Of a DNA stretch of 64,000 nucleotides, positions 21,288 to 32,709 are shown piece by piece. Under the pieces are notes generated by a model. The model did not search any database and was not told where the DNA came from. It saw only the letters and a list, made by a program, of their open reading frames with translations. Position 1 is the stretch's first letter; each line of letters starts with the position of its first letter. The position numbers and the translations under genes are program-made. This DNA is from Trileptium ribeirensis (lineage: Eukaryota; Nematoda; Enoplea; Enoplida; Thoracostomopsidae): the NCBI GenBank assembly GCA_030248225.1, contig JASANE010019511.1, forward strand, positions 1 through 64,000. The letters run 5' to 3'.

Positions 21288-22229
21288 TGCGATCGCTTGT
21301 CAAAAATAAGGTACTTTTTGAGGCAGTCGGAGAAACACGGGTTGTAAAGACTCTCGCAATAAAAGATTATGTGACGCAAGATTTATTTGATCCGGGTCGA
21401 AACGACTGAAGCTGTTGAAGTTTGTCTATGACAGATCTTTTTAACCTTGTCATTTGATAAGTTATACATTTTCAGAATATAAACAAGCTAACACATGTTG
21501 TAGGGACTAGTTAATCTTGCACATAAATGTATGTGATGAAAGGTTTATCTGAACCGAATCAAAACGATTAAGGCTGTTCGACGTTTGTTGTCGATCGATC
21601 CTTTTACTTTGATTCTTAAAAACCACAAAGTGGTATTTGTCGAAACTTGGGTGTACGGGTTTCTGGCTAGGCGCCGTTTGCCAGATGTAAATCGCGGATT
21701 CCTAGAAACGCAAGCTACTTATATACTTTTAGATAGTTTAACAGCAGCCAACGGCTCCCGTTAATGCTGTGATATACTAGAATACAAAAAATATATAGCG
21801 CCTGATTGCAAAGGAGCGTCAGGATATTAGAATTGTAGGTATTGTTTGTGACAGTTATACTGTTTGCTACAGTAAGGCATCAACTTGAAATCCATGACAG
21901 CTATAAGCCCCTTCCGTTTCGAATATGCTGTGCTGTGCACTTATTACAATCCTGACCAACGTTTTACCTCAGGGACGGTTTGCACAAAGCTTTGTTTACT
22001 CCGAGCGTTTTACCCCTTCTACTACGCTATTTAGAACCCTTATGGAACGAAGCGAGCGAATAACAAAGCTTGTGAAAACGCACGGCGCACGGTAAGGTCA
22101 GTTAGAATATAGATTCGCAATGTACGCTATGACTAATGTGTTACTTTATGCAGTAAAGGGATACGAAGAAAAACTAGTAAAACACATTTTAGGGTTGTAA
22201 TGTTACTCCGTGCAATTAATTTAATTGCA

Positions 22230-22460
22230 ATTTGTGCAAACTAAAGTGTTTCGCCATAATTTTTGTCATTTTTCCCAGCTTTGCTTAAATTTGACCCAAT
22301 TTCTACCAATTTGTGCAAATTTCCCCATGCGTATTTTTCTCAATTTTTGTGATTTTTCGCTAAACTTTCCACGTGCCGTCGGCGGGAAGGATCCGAAGGG
22401 GTGGGTTTCTCTGCGACCTCAAAAGTCACGTAAATATGACTTTGCCGGGGTCAGATCTTA
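22230..22460. mobile_element. GC-edged, AT-core element fragment
   Basis: A core of AATTTGTGCAAATTT and CAATTTCTACC words is followed by CGTGCCGTCGGCGGGAAGGA. This is the same plan as the 16954 and 23190 copies. Confidence 0.35.
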
Positions 22461-22646
22461 AGAGGGTAACAAACAAGCTAACTGGTATGGGGACTATTCG
22501 CTACATTGAAATGGACACAAAACCTTCGCAAAAATAGTTATAACTTCCGAAATAGCAGATGAAGCAGATGAATTGAAAATGTAAAAGTCAATTAAGTACG
22601 CGCGACATTTGTTGGTTAATAGCTGGTCACTCATGATTTATCGTAG

Positions 22647-22711
22647 ATACACAAAGGCCGAGTGTTGACCAACCGTGTTTACGCTTCTCAACAGCATGAT
22701 ATCAGTGAAGG
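22647..22711 (+). CDS. internal exon candidate (65 nt), plus strand
   Basis: Acceptor CACTCATGATTTATCGTAG precedes 22647 and donor GAAGG|GTAAGC follows 22711. The frame reads IHKGRVLTNRVYASQQHDIS then EG. It is on the opposite strand from most exon calls, so it would belong to a nested or separate gene. The exon is short and of moderate certainty. Confidence 0.35.
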
Positions 22712-23054
22712 GTAAGCCAGCTTTAGGGTGACAATTCTGTAATTATAAAATATTCCTTTACGTAAAATATGTATACAGCGCTACCATAAGGCAAAAAATA
22801 TGGGAAAACATCTGCATTAAAGACAACTAGTAAAGCAATTTAAAACACACTCATTCCACTAAGGTTCAGTTATTTGTTACAAATGCCAAGACACTCCACG
22901 GTATCAGAATATGAGATTGACGTTCTTCAAATGTTTTCTGCGAGCCACACAATCTTAGGTAGCGTCGTCCTATGCGGTGCGTATGTTTTGCAGAAAGCAT
23001 TGTATCTTAAACGGCACAACCATCATTTGCACTTTCCAAATGAACTATCTGTGC

Positions 23055-23440
23055 ACTAGCGTATCCAGAGGGAGGTGGTGGGGTTTGAGTTCCCTGTCAG
23101 ACCTAAGTCGGGTCATCAAAAATTTGTAAACAAATACAAAATATGATTAGTGTCGAAAAATTTGTTGATAAAGAATGAGTTAGGTTCATAGGTGTCGAAG
23201 ATCACCCGGTTTTGGAGAGATAGATGGTCTCTTTGGGGTATTGCCAAATAGCTACTAATTTTTCCTCTTTTCTCCATTTCTTACTAATTTCACCCCAATT
23301 TTTACCACCTTAAACCTTATTTTTGCCAAAATGTTCTTCGCACTTTGCGCGCACTGTCGGAAGGACGGGAGGGAGGTACGGAGCTTTCAGAGGGCAATGA
23401 GCCGACCATCCAAAATTACTGGATCCGACAGTGTATCTGT
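23055..23440. mobile_element. GC-edged elements, two adjacent fragments
   Basis: The first begins near 23055 (CTAGCGTATCCAGAGGGAGG), and a similar start recurs at 58549. The second begins TTCATAGGTGTCGAAG at 23185, matching the terminal repeat of the 16954 element. It has the same AATTTTTACC core and a GC-rich right part (GGAAGGACGGGAGGGAGG). The right border is not clear. Confidence 0.45.
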
Positions 23441-23656
23441 GGGTAATGGAATATATTAAATAATGTGCATATATACAATAGCACACTGTATTTATATAGC
23501 GAAGAGACACGGTGGGCAACGAAATTCACTTCGAATTATAACCTATTTTTAGTTTCAGTTCTAATGAAATTATGCATTTTTCGCTATTGCATATATATTT
23601 GTAGCTACGGTCGCGCTGGGTCAAAGAATTATTTTGTTCCAGTGGCAATAACGTGC

Positions 23657-23885
23657 GTATTTTTCATACGTGCTCATAGAAAGGGTTAAACTTCCTCCTG
23701 AGGGTTCGACCCACCCTGACAGGTGGTCCAACGGGCCTGACGGCACCTCAGGCGCCGCATCCCTCCCTAGGCGACCTCCCTACTCCGTCATGGGTTTACC
23801 TGCTGGAGGGGCAAGCTCTTTGCTCTCGAGGACCCCGCTACACCCCTGGCGCTTCGGACTGCGGTCCATGTATAGTATTGGTACA
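23657..23885. mobile_element. GC-rich element with CTTCGGACT end
   Basis: The left end is TGCTCATAGAAAGGGTTAAA. The right end is CTGGCGCTTCGGACTGCGGT then CCATGTATAGTATTGGTA. The ends match those at 8062-8432 and, partly, 36770-36995. The plus-strand frame inside is a shadow of GC-rich DNA. Confidence 0.5.
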
Positions 23886-24211
23886 GCCGAACCAGAACCT
23901 CATAAATAAAGTACACAGACATTTCCATTTTTATCTCATTACAGCTCAGCCTGTATACTTACAGATAATAGTTAAGTCATGTATTGGTTACGGCTAACGA
24001 TGATAAGCGGCAATGACAGTTACTGAGGGAAAATTAACTTTAACTTGCGGAAATTAAAAAATAAAGTTTTAACAGGTGAAATCGTCAAGTGCTATAATAT
24101 GTGATGCTATGGTACATATCAAAGCAAAATTTTCAGCCCGGCCCTAGGGATATATTTTGGCTATGCTTGGCTATTAGTTAAACATTTGGTAAGGTGAGAC
24201 GTTTCCCCAAA

Positions 24212-24286
24212 ATGGCCCCTGACCAAGTTGAACTTAGAGCCGTGACAACAGTGAGCAAATGCCGGTTGTACTGCATGCAACATCAG
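24212..24286 (+). CDS. candidate first exon (75 nt), plus strand
   Basis: The ATG lies in a strong start context (CCCAAAATGGCC). The frame MAPDQVELRAVTTVSKCRLY then CMQHQ ends at CAG|GTAAAC. A near duplicate of the donor-side sequence follows directly (AGGTAAACGATGTATTACT, then AGGTAAACGAAGCATTACT). The protein is unknown and the downstream exon was not found. Confidence 0.35.
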
Positions 24287-24919
24287 GTAAACGATGTATT
24301 ACTAAGGTAAACGAAGCATTACTAAACCAAATTGACATCTGAATGAGCAGTGAATTCAGAATACTGACCAATCTTTAAGATCATTAAGGCTTGATGCTAT
24401 ACCAAACGTAAACGTTATGCTGACATACAATAATCTTTATTTAAGACAGCTTTCACTAATATATCTGTATGTCGAATGTAGGTGATATTCCAATTGTACA
24501 CGTTAAAGCACGACTTGATCAATAATATTATTCTGATTGACTACGCCGTTTTATCACTGATCCGTATATATCAATTTTACCGATTAAACAAATCGTACCA
24601 TTCCAAACATCACTATTATACATACGAATGTCCATTACTGCCAAAAACCGAACATATGCATAAGCACGTATATTTAATTATAAACTTTAGCTATCACTGG
24701 AAAAACTATGAAGCATTACATTGAAAACGTTAAGCTATAATTGTAATGGAGCCTAAACCAAACAGGTATATTTTATCCCTACCCATTATACTTAGACTAG
24801 CAGTACACATTAATGTACACTAGTAATCATATATATACTTAGACTTGGCGTAACACAAGTACAAACTACAACAACCAGCGACAACAACTGTTTTGGCTTA
24901 GATCTCTTCTGTTGGTTAC

Positions 24920-25014
24920 CTAAAGCTTGCATTTGCAGCACAACTTTTACGACAATGTACCAACACATGATAAAACGGCGATAACTCGTGAATGTATGAT
25001 TCATCCATAGTTAC
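24920..25014 (-). CDS. exon candidate with in-frame ATG (95 nt)
   Basis: Minus-strand acceptor CATAGTATTATTAG precedes 25014 and donor TTTAG|GTAACC follows 24920. The frame reads VTMDESYIHELSPFYHVLVH then CRKSCAANASF. The ATG at 25006-25008 could also start translation. It ends with two bases of a codon, which fits the 20.2 kb exon. No family is recognised. Confidence 0.45.
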
Positions 25015-25871
25015 CTAATAATACTATGTCTACTGCATTGTGAGGCTCGTTGGCAATAGTGTGTATTTACCATTTGTGCGATTGAAGGACGTATAAGCTC
25101 TGGCTAATATAAAAATTCTGAATTACTGTATATAAGGATTTGTGGCATATATTGGAAGCAAATGAATAATCGTGGTAATGTGGCTTCAGGTTTACATATA
25201 TTTTAATAGAATATTGTTTTTAGTTCATAGAGAAGCACACAGTACCGTTGCTTACTGTGAAAACATTTGCGAGTTTGTTAATGTTTAGTTGTGATCAATA
25301 AATGCGCCTTAGATTTGACCTCAGATTATATATGTAAATAGCATAATCACGGACCAAAAATGCTGACCAAAAATATTGTTTAAGAATGTTGCATGAAATG
25401 AGCAGAACTATTTGAAACAAAACTTTGAACAGGTTATTTTATTCATTTTCGGCGAAACAAACGAAAACTCATCCAAAGATTGATTTCTAACTTAGATTAA
25501 AGATAGTTATGCTGGAGTAAATTTAAGCTGACGTCACCAACCATTGTATTTTGGTATTTGCATAAATATTATTGCGGAACGCTTTTTGGCATAACTGAAA
25601 ATAGGCACATAACTGTTCGCAAACCCTCAGCTCCGCGATTGAAATCAAACAAAATGCATTTTACGGATAGTCCAAGAAAAATTACCGAATTATTTGAGAA
25701 CCATAATTTGTTGAATTGGGATTAAACAGGTTTCGTTTGCGAATACTAAGAGCTAAAAGCAAAACCAATTTCTTTATGGCTCGACTATTACATAAAATTT
25801 GTTCGCGAAGAAAAACTTATTCAAATACAAAATTTCGGGCCATTACAGAACCAGTTTTCTGCAAATTTAGA

Positions 25872-26385
25872 ATTGTCAAAATTCTTTTCGAAGCCAAATT
25901 TAAGGCGCGTGGTTTTAATGTTGTTAATATTCAGTTAACAAAAAATGAGCCAAATTCAGCATTTTTTCAATAGGGGTTTGCAATTCGTTCTCAGCTATTT
26001 CAAAATGGGATTGTTGGTGGCATCATTTTAAGTTTCCTAGCGGATTACTGAAATGTTATAAGCAGCAGGCAAGCCCAAAGATCTCGTATAGTATATTGAT
26101 ACAATTGTTATCCATGGCACATACGTATCAGGAAAATTGTCAAAATTCTGTTCGAACCCAAATTTAAGACGCTTGGTTTTGACATTTTCAATATTCAGTT
26201 AACAAAAAATGAGCCAAATTCAGCATTTTTTCAATAGGGGTTTGTAATTCGTTCTCAGCTATTTCAAAATGGGATTGTTGATGGCATCATTTTAAATTAC
26301 CGAAATGTTATAAGCAGCAGGCAGGCTCAAAGAACTCGTATAGTATATTGATATAATTGTAATCCATGGTACAAATACGTATCTG
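25872..26385 (+). repeat. 264-base tandem duplication
   Basis: Both copies start ATTGTCAAAATTC, at 25872 and 26136. They share TTCAGTTAACAAAAAATGAG, AGGGGTTTG and GTATAGTATATTGAT. Identity is high except for small gaps, including a short deletion in copy two. Non-coding. Confidence 0.9.
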
Positions 26386-26386
26386 T

Positions 26387-26462
26387 GCAATTACATAAAC
26401 TGTTTCGATTTCCACAATTTCTATGTAACTTTCCACATGGCACGCCAGGTAAATGTATCTTT
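26387..26462 (-). CDS. Cys-rich exon candidate, EGF/EB-like spacing
   Basis: A strong minus-strand acceptor (ACATTTTTATTATAG) precedes 26462. The frame reads KIHLPGVPCGKLHRNCGNRN then SLCNCTDT, with the C-x6-C-x6-C-x-C pattern of small disulfide-rich extracellular modules. The proposed donor is GATAC|GTATTT near 26386. Without it the frame runs to a stop at 26327 inside the adjacent tandem duplication. The module type is inferred from cysteine spacing only. Confidence 0.45.
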
Positions 26463-26836
26463 CTATAATAAAAATGTACGTGAACCTTTATTGAATGCGT
26501 TACATATCGCGAGGCAGTAATACGCAAGCAAAACTACATGCTGAATTAACATACTTGGGTTAGTTATGTTACCTTAGTCTTACATGGCTATGAAACACGG
26601 ACTCCATAGAAAGCGCAGCCTGGATATATTCATGTATTGCTTGCACAAATACAATGACATAATATGCACTTTAAGAAAATTTTTGAAATTTTTGCTTTCA
26701 TTTTTGATATATGAAGTATAATAACAATTGACAATCGTCGCAGCTTTCCCAAGTGTCCGTAAAGTAACAAAACATGAGTTGTTCTGCCTCTTCTTGGCAA
26801 TGGGTAAGATGAATGTAACAGTTTATACCCATATAT

Positions 26837-27112
26837 CGTAGGTGTCTATTTGTCCATCGCGTAAAGGAGTAGACTGTCCGAGGGCGAGTCGTAACCTGAG
26901 GAGGCCCTCAGGGACACCGTTACCCCATTTTTGGAAATATTTTTCGCCCGCCGTGGGCGGTAAATATTTCGAAATTATTACCAATAAATGGGGTGCAGAG
27001 GGGGTTGAGCAGAGGGGCGGGGGTGGTGCAGAGCATCCAGGGGAGTAAATGTGGCTTGGGGGTTTCGACCCTTAGGAGGTGTCCCCTCTACCTGCCTATC
27101 AACACCTAAGCT
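26837..27112. mobile_element. MITE-like element, second full copy
   Basis: CGTAGGTGTCTATTTG at the left and CCTATCAACACCTAAG at the right form imperfect inverted ends like those at 16954-17345. The interior is GC-rich (GAGTCGTAACCTGAGGAGGC), with palindromic GGAAATATTTTTCGCCCGCC and GGCGGTAAATATTTC around 26940. Confidence 0.5.
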
Positions 27113-27362
27113 TTATAATTGCAACAGAATTTTTTTACCAATTTCGTGAACGTTTTACAGAATTATAGAAGTTGCAAGGAAAGTTAGTGAATTTATATAT
27201 TTTATAACATAAAATGACGCATAATAGACTTCTTTGTCAATAAAGTCATGACGCGTGGCTGGAAACCTAACTCTTAAAAGTGCACTGGCTGACGCACAAG
27301 ATGAAGATTATAATACCTCAATGAGAGCCATTCGATCAGGCGCTGTTGAGTTATGCTTGTCG

Positions 27363-27542
27363 TCATTGTATGTCGGAAAATTCAAATACTATGACGGTAA
27401 ACAGGTTGATTAACGCATCAAATAAAAAATTCTTATATATCTGATCCTCGTCTGAATTATAGTCTTTGTTGCGATAAAATTCTGATTGGTTTCCTAAGTT
27501 CAAGACAGTACCATGCTTCACCATGTTTTGAATCGGCGACAA
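27363..27542 (-). CDS. exon candidate, probably terminal
   Basis: A very good minus-strand acceptor (ATGTTTTTCTTTGAAG) precedes 27542. The frame reads LSPIQNMVKHGTVLNLGNQS, then EFYRNKDYNSDEDQIYKNFL, and ends LINLFTVIVFEFSDIQ before a stop near 27363. A second frame is open for about 27 codons. If the first frame is right, this is a C-terminal exon with an acidic, Tyr/Asn-rich segment. Function unknown. Confidence 0.5.
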   Translation of the reverse strand: MSPIQNMVKHGTVLNLGNQSEFYRNKDYNSDEDQIYKNFLFDALINLFTVIVFEFSDIQ

Positions 27543-27852
27543 CTTCAAAGAAAAACATATTTTAGCGCTTTATCCGACTTTGTAGTGTTTCTTGAAATTT
27601 AGAATAAGCTCATGCAGTAAACGGTAAAAGGTTCCTGGTGTTCATAAAAATAATGATAGCTGAGAAAATGCACATGTCTACCAAATATTCATAGTGCAAC
27701 GCAATAGGATTTATGCCATTTGATAGTTTGGCATATACCGAAAAAATTAGTGTCTAATATATCTCCAGTCACAACACTGATTAATAAATGAATGTTTCTA
27801 CGCCAAAAGTAGTACTATAATCTTGGTGTTACGGAAAACGAAACACCTGGGT

Positions 27853-28061
27853 TAACTTTCGGAGGTTACAACAGGATATACAGGAATAAAATGCTGGAAT
27901 ATTAACGTCACATGGTTCACAAGGCACCAAGAGGGCAAGACCAAGAAATTTGTTAGAAAAACATCGCGGCTACTAGAGTAACCTCCAATCACTCGTGACG
28001 GTTGGACAACCAATGTATCCATACATAGACAGCCTGGCCGTGCATTAAAATTGGCCAACAG
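27853..28061 (-). CDS. exon candidate, frame uncertain
   Basis: Acceptor CCTAACATAGAAG precedes 28061 on the minus strand. One frame runs 68 residues to a stop near 27853 and includes MDTLVVQPSRVIGGYSSSRD. Another, after one base, reads CWPILMHGQAVYVWIHWLSN up to a possible donor, CACGA|GTGATT, near 27989. The second frame would continue a donor at 28808 that leaves two bases. I cannot choose between them. Confidence 0.35.
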
Positions 28062-28807
28062 CTTCTATGTTAGGTAATAAGGTGTCCAAAATCTCAAATT
28101 GAGCCAAAAATGTCACATATTTTAGCATAATTTAAGGCTTGGTAACTCGTGGTCTTTATATTAGGTTCATGTGTTCACAGCGAACCCATAAGTTATTTAA
28201 CAGGGGTACACTCTTGTCGACTTCATCTATTTACGGTATTTTGCTACGCATTTAAACGCGGCAGCATTTATCTGGTCTAAATCAAATTAATCGGAGCAGT
28301 CGTCATTAACCAACATGGCCGCAATAAATGAACCGACTTGGTTTAAGCAAAATTGAACTAACAATGAATCTTTTTCACATAATTAACGCGTATTGCGCAC
28401 TCGTTGATCTTGTCTTGGCCTAATCATTTCTTGTTGTTTAAGTTGATTCAGCGAAAAAAAGAATGTTACTATAGTACTCAACGGTCCCAGCAGAGCATCT
28501 AATTTGTTCCCTGTGTAACTTTGGAGAAATAGTAAAAGAAAAGCAGGAGAGCATTAGCGCTTCTAATTTAATGCTTAGATGATCCTCCAGGTTGCTTGTC
28601 CAATAATCCAACCGCTGTGAATTGTTTTCTTAAACGTTTCAATCGGTAGTTGCGATGTGCTTCCTACAAACTTTAAATGGCCCGCGATATTATACTTTTA
28701 TAGAGTTTACACCGTTTCAATTAAACGTAGGTAAAACATTCCGATAATATAACTGCAAGGATTACAGAGATTTCGTAGAAACGTGTACAATTTAAGTATA
28801 ATAGTAC

Positions 28808-28958
28808 ATATTGCCAAGTCGCCTAGCAACACGAGCCTTTATCATTATTTTTGCGAATGTCGAATCTCGTGCCTGAGTATAGCTCTCCGTGATATGCTTG
28901 TATTCCGCGCATGATGGATAGTCAATTTTATGATGTATACAAGTCGAATACTCTTGTG
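28808..28958 (-). CDS. internal exon candidate (151 nt)
   Basis: The minus-strand acceptor is excellent: GCTAAAATCTTTTGCTCACG then TTTCAAG. The frame, after two bases, reads QEYSTCIHHKIDYPSCAEYK, then HITESYTQARDSTFAKIMIK and ARVARRLGN. The donor AATAT|GTACTA at 28807 is modest. Without it the frame stops at 28792. The start phase matches the donor of the 30.6-31.1 kb exon, which leaves one base. It ends in a basic helix-like stretch. Family unknown. Confidence 0.55.
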
Positions 28959-30641
28959 CTTGAAACGTGAGCAAAAGATTTTAGCAAAGATATAAAATGT
29001 CTGATATGAATGGAAACGTACGTCATCAAACAAGTAGAGACTAAACGGACTATATAGTATACAGAAAATGTCTACACAAAATCTTTTAAGGCAGACATTT
29101 GAAATTTTTGGTGCAAAATCATACCATATACACATTTTATGGCTGATGATGTAGATATTCATTAATTCTTATGCAAAAATTTCAATATTGTGTATCGTGG
29201 AATGAAACTGATTCTTAGAACCTTACACAATTTACGATACCGAAATATGCTTTCTGTGAGTACGTATACGAACAGACCAGTGTCTAGCGCAATAGAACAT
29301 TGGTGTCTCAACGCTTTACATAAGAACCTATTCTGCAACCTGAGGTTCTTTATTGCGGAATAAACCGTTTAATGCACGTTTAGTTGGGCACTTCCGTTCA
29401 TTCATAGCTATTTGAAAAAGTGCAATAAAATTCTGTAAAAAAAGTTTGAAAACTATTTTAATATATCTATGTTGTAGTAGAAAACGCATGCATAGATTGT
29501 GATACAGACACCGCCGACAGAAAACCGTTTATAGACTTTTTCAACGTTCCAGGGTCGTTCTATTGTAGCTATTATAGTTAATAGACATAATCGATCATTC
29601 GAAAATTATACTCGTTCACTGTGTTGGTTGGTCAAAACTCACACTGAAAGAATGTACTCGCCGGTGAACTAAATCGTCAAGAAACTTAACAGTCAACTCT
29701 TGTGGGCATTAAGGCTTTTATTGACAACATTAAAATCAAAATTTTTTTGGTAATCGAATGTGATAGAAGATCATGTGATTTTAAACTAAATATTTGAAGT
29801 TGAGCGCTGTCGTACTCCAGTTCTGAGCTGCCAACATACCCACCCCGTATACTGTACAAAGAAAGTTTTGCTAGCCACTGGGTCATTTGGAACGTTAACT
29901 GTTCGTTAAATCCGTGGTTTATTTAACATTTTTGTCTCTGTCGCAAAATATTAAAATGCCGCAGTTGAATGTGACATATCGCGGCCTTGAGAATGCGCTT
30001 GATTGGGAAGATTGAATTTAAACTTCGGACTGATAAGAAAAAAATTCGCTAACTTAATAAGAGAAATTCCGAAAGATTTTAGTCGAACGACATCATGTTA
30101 CTATTCCAAGTTAGCTGTGGTAACATAGATGATATTTAAATAAAATATATTTTGGTAAAATACCGCAAAATACAATATTAATACAAAATGTTGAACATTC
30201 CGGGTTAGGTCCAAACATGCCTCGATGGTTATGATATTTTTGCTATAAGAGTCGTTTTAAATTTTTTTGTGGTTTTAGCACCCCTGAACCCTCTTTTTAA
30301 TTTCTGTCAATACTGCAACAAAGTTAACTACAATAACTGTTGTTGTGATAGATTCTGAGTACTGTATTTGCTGTAAAATTTCAAACAACTAACATGAAAA
30401 ACCCAAAATAGGCTCCTCTGTTCTGTTTGTATAAATTCTGCTCTCAAATTTACAAAAAAATTGTAATAATGAGCGACTCTCAGTAGACTTTCTGCGTTAG
30501 TTTTTCGATTACGAAACATATTTTGTGAATTATTATTCCACGTCGAAACACAGAGTATTTCGTTTTATTTAGTTATTTTGGATCTTGCACACTTAGTGAC
30601 AAATATTTGGGGCTCATAAGAAAACAGTTCACATAACTTAC

Positions 30642-31107
30642 CGGGAATAAATGTTGAGCTCGTAGGAGTTGTTTCTGACGACGAGGTATAACTCAAATCG
30701 ATTAAATCACCAACTGGCACTTTAACAGTCGAATGGTTTTCCGCTTTGGACTTTGACTTTTGTTCACTCAGATGATTCTTGCCCAAATTGACAGTTATTT
30801 TTGTCGCCGTTGTTGGAGTCAGATGGCTGTCAGGAGTGACGCTGTGGTTAGCAATATCAACTGTACGTTTGAGATCGGTGTTCTCTGAGACCATTGTAGG
30901 CTGGTTACTGAATTCGAATAGTTTGTTCGCGTAACTAGCAGACATCGTGACAAAGCTACTCGAGTAGTCAGTTTTACTACTCTCATTATTATTTCCTAGA
31001 TCGTTGTTATAACTGTTATTACGTGTGACGTCAGAATTCAGGTTATGGTGGTTGTACTGTGACAGTTCATTCTGCTGTGAAGACGTTGCATGTAGTTTTT
31101 CCATATG
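30642..31107 (-). CDS. Ser/Asn/Thr-rich internal exon (466 nt)
   Basis: This is the clearest single exon in the window. On the minus strand, acceptor TTTTAAATTTTTTAG ends at 31108. Donor CCCG|GTAAGT starts at 30641. The 155-codon frame between them is open and longer than chance allows. It begins HMEKLHATSSQQNELSQYNH and has a long Asn/Ser/Thr-rich tract, a short basic part (GKNHLSEQKSKSKAENH), and near its end GDLIDLSYTSSSETTPTSS. The composition suggests a disordered region of a regulatory or adaptor protein. LIDLS is only loosely like a clathrin box. It ends with one base of a codon, in phase with the 28.9 kb exon. The internal ATG at 31104 is not needed as a start. Confidence 0.7.
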
Positions 31108-31145
31108 CTAAAAAATTTAAAATTGTCATTGAGAACTTTCACTAT

Positions 31146-31205
31146 GCAATATTTTACAGTATACACCTGAAAAGTGCAATATTTTACAGTATACACCTGA
31201 AAAGT
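31146..31205 (+). repeat. 30-base tandem duplication
   Basis: GCAATATTTTACAGTATACA plus CCTGAAAAGT is present twice in a row. It lies just upstream of the 31.1 kb exon acceptor. Confidence 0.9.
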
Positions 31206-31993
31206 TGAACATGTTCAAGGCCTAAGCAAAAAGGATTAAGTTTAGTATCGCGCTCGCTGACTAAAATTGATTACTTGTCCTAGAAGATGGAGTGTCGCCA
31301 GAAAATTTTAGCCGTGGGAGGGGCATTCAGGTACTGCGGCCGTCGACTCTGCATAACAACCTGACTGCTCCAAGCTGTAAATTTTTTCCGCAGTTGTATA
31401 CCTGGGAGCAACAATTAAACGGCCCTGTGATAACGTCTTTGCCTAAAATAGCGTTTTATTATGGAAACCACTGTAAAAACTGCTGTTAATCGGCTATCTC
31501 AAGCTATTATATGGATGATAGTAGGTCATTGCGCACAGAATTATGTGCCTTAAATGAGCAAAATAACCCCAATTCTATACAAGAAGCGTGATAATTTCGT
31601 CGGAACACAAACGCATCAGGATTAGCATGTAAAATGTTGAGTAATCTATCCGGCACTAGCAGTTTGTGTATATTAATCTTTTTTCAGTGTTTTTTAGCTT
31701 TGTAGTTGTGTTGTTATATTATGGCGCCTAAAATTGAATAAAGTACAATCATCAGGATTAATTAAAACAACGCATTATATTTAAAGTTTACTTTGTCTCA
31801 ATACATGTACAATTTCAAAGCTTTTACTCTGATACATATTATGCGCCGTTACCAGAATAATGCGTACAGCGACTGGAAAATTTGTGTTACAAACGATGTG
31901 TCGGCCGTACCTTGTCACAAAGGATCGATCGTCCGTGTATCAGGTTATAGACGACAAGGCTTATGTAAATTTAGTTACAGACGGTTCGTCGTC

Positions 31994-32195
31994 CGTAACA
32001 AATATTACAAACGGGTAACTGTAATATTTGCTATGGACGATCGGTTGTTTATAACATTTGTTATAGACGTTTATAACAAATGCTATAACGACCGATCGTC
32101 CATTAAAATATTACAAGCGATGCGGCGTTTGTAATATTTGTTACGGACGATCGATCGCTTATAACAAATGTTATAAACGACCGATCGTCCATAAC
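31994..32195. mobile_element. foldback-type palindromic element
   Basis: A nested palindrome is centred near 32070. The inner arms are GGACGATCGG with TTTATAACATTTGTTATA and its complement. The outer arms, CCGTAACAAATATTACAAAC at 31994 and the reverse complement near 32126-32146, match without error over about 20 bases. A second, smaller palindrome built from the same GGACGATCG and TTATAACA words follows to 32195. A frame read through it (31793-32134) is an artefact of the repeat. Confidence 0.6.
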
Positions 32196-32478
32196 AGAAA
32201 TTACAAGCTACGAAGTGTTATAGAATTACAAGCTCTAAAAGCAATTACAAAGTAGTGCTCAAACTCACAATGCCTAAAACAGAAGTTTTAGCATTTAAAT
32301 TTACAAACCAATTTTGAAATCTAATGCCATCGCAGTTTCGTAATATAATGGCTTTGTTAGTCGCTAAGCGGAGTACCGTTTACAACAAGTTATTACTTGA
32401 AATTTATTGCTAAAATATATACTACCCAGTTCATATTTTCTTTTCTTCAGCTACCTTTTTTATGCGTAAACTTAGCTT

Positions 32479-32708
32479 ATGTGTTCACAAACCACCGGAT
32501 TTGAGCCGAGCAGAGCCGTTCCGTTATGATGCAATTTTTGTTTTTTTCATCTTATCAGATTTGATACGACCTCTTTTTATATGTACCGTATTAGTATATA
32601 TATGTATGTATATTTTCGTACTGCGTTATTCGATTCGGATCCGATAAAATTGTGCTTGATCTATCCTATCTGATCACAACTGATCGTATGCAGTGTGAAC
32701 ACGCCTTA
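32479..32708. mobile_element. MITE with GTGTTCACA ends
   Basis: The left end is TATGTGTTCACAAACC and the right end is GCAGTGTGAACACGCCTTAA. Near the middle is TTCGATTCGGATCCGATAAA. The element at 42488-42712 has the same ends, length and CATGTATATGTATATA-type core, so these are two copies of one family. Confidence 0.6.
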
Positions 32709-32709
32709 A

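Noticed and set aside
29690..29860. Minus-strand exon after CTTTCTTTGTACAG
   Set aside because: Strong acceptor but no donor of quality, and its phase conflicts with the better 30.6 to 28.9 kb join.
31793..32134. 114-codon plus-strand frame
   Set aside because: It runs through the foldback palindrome, and its residues follow the repeated words.
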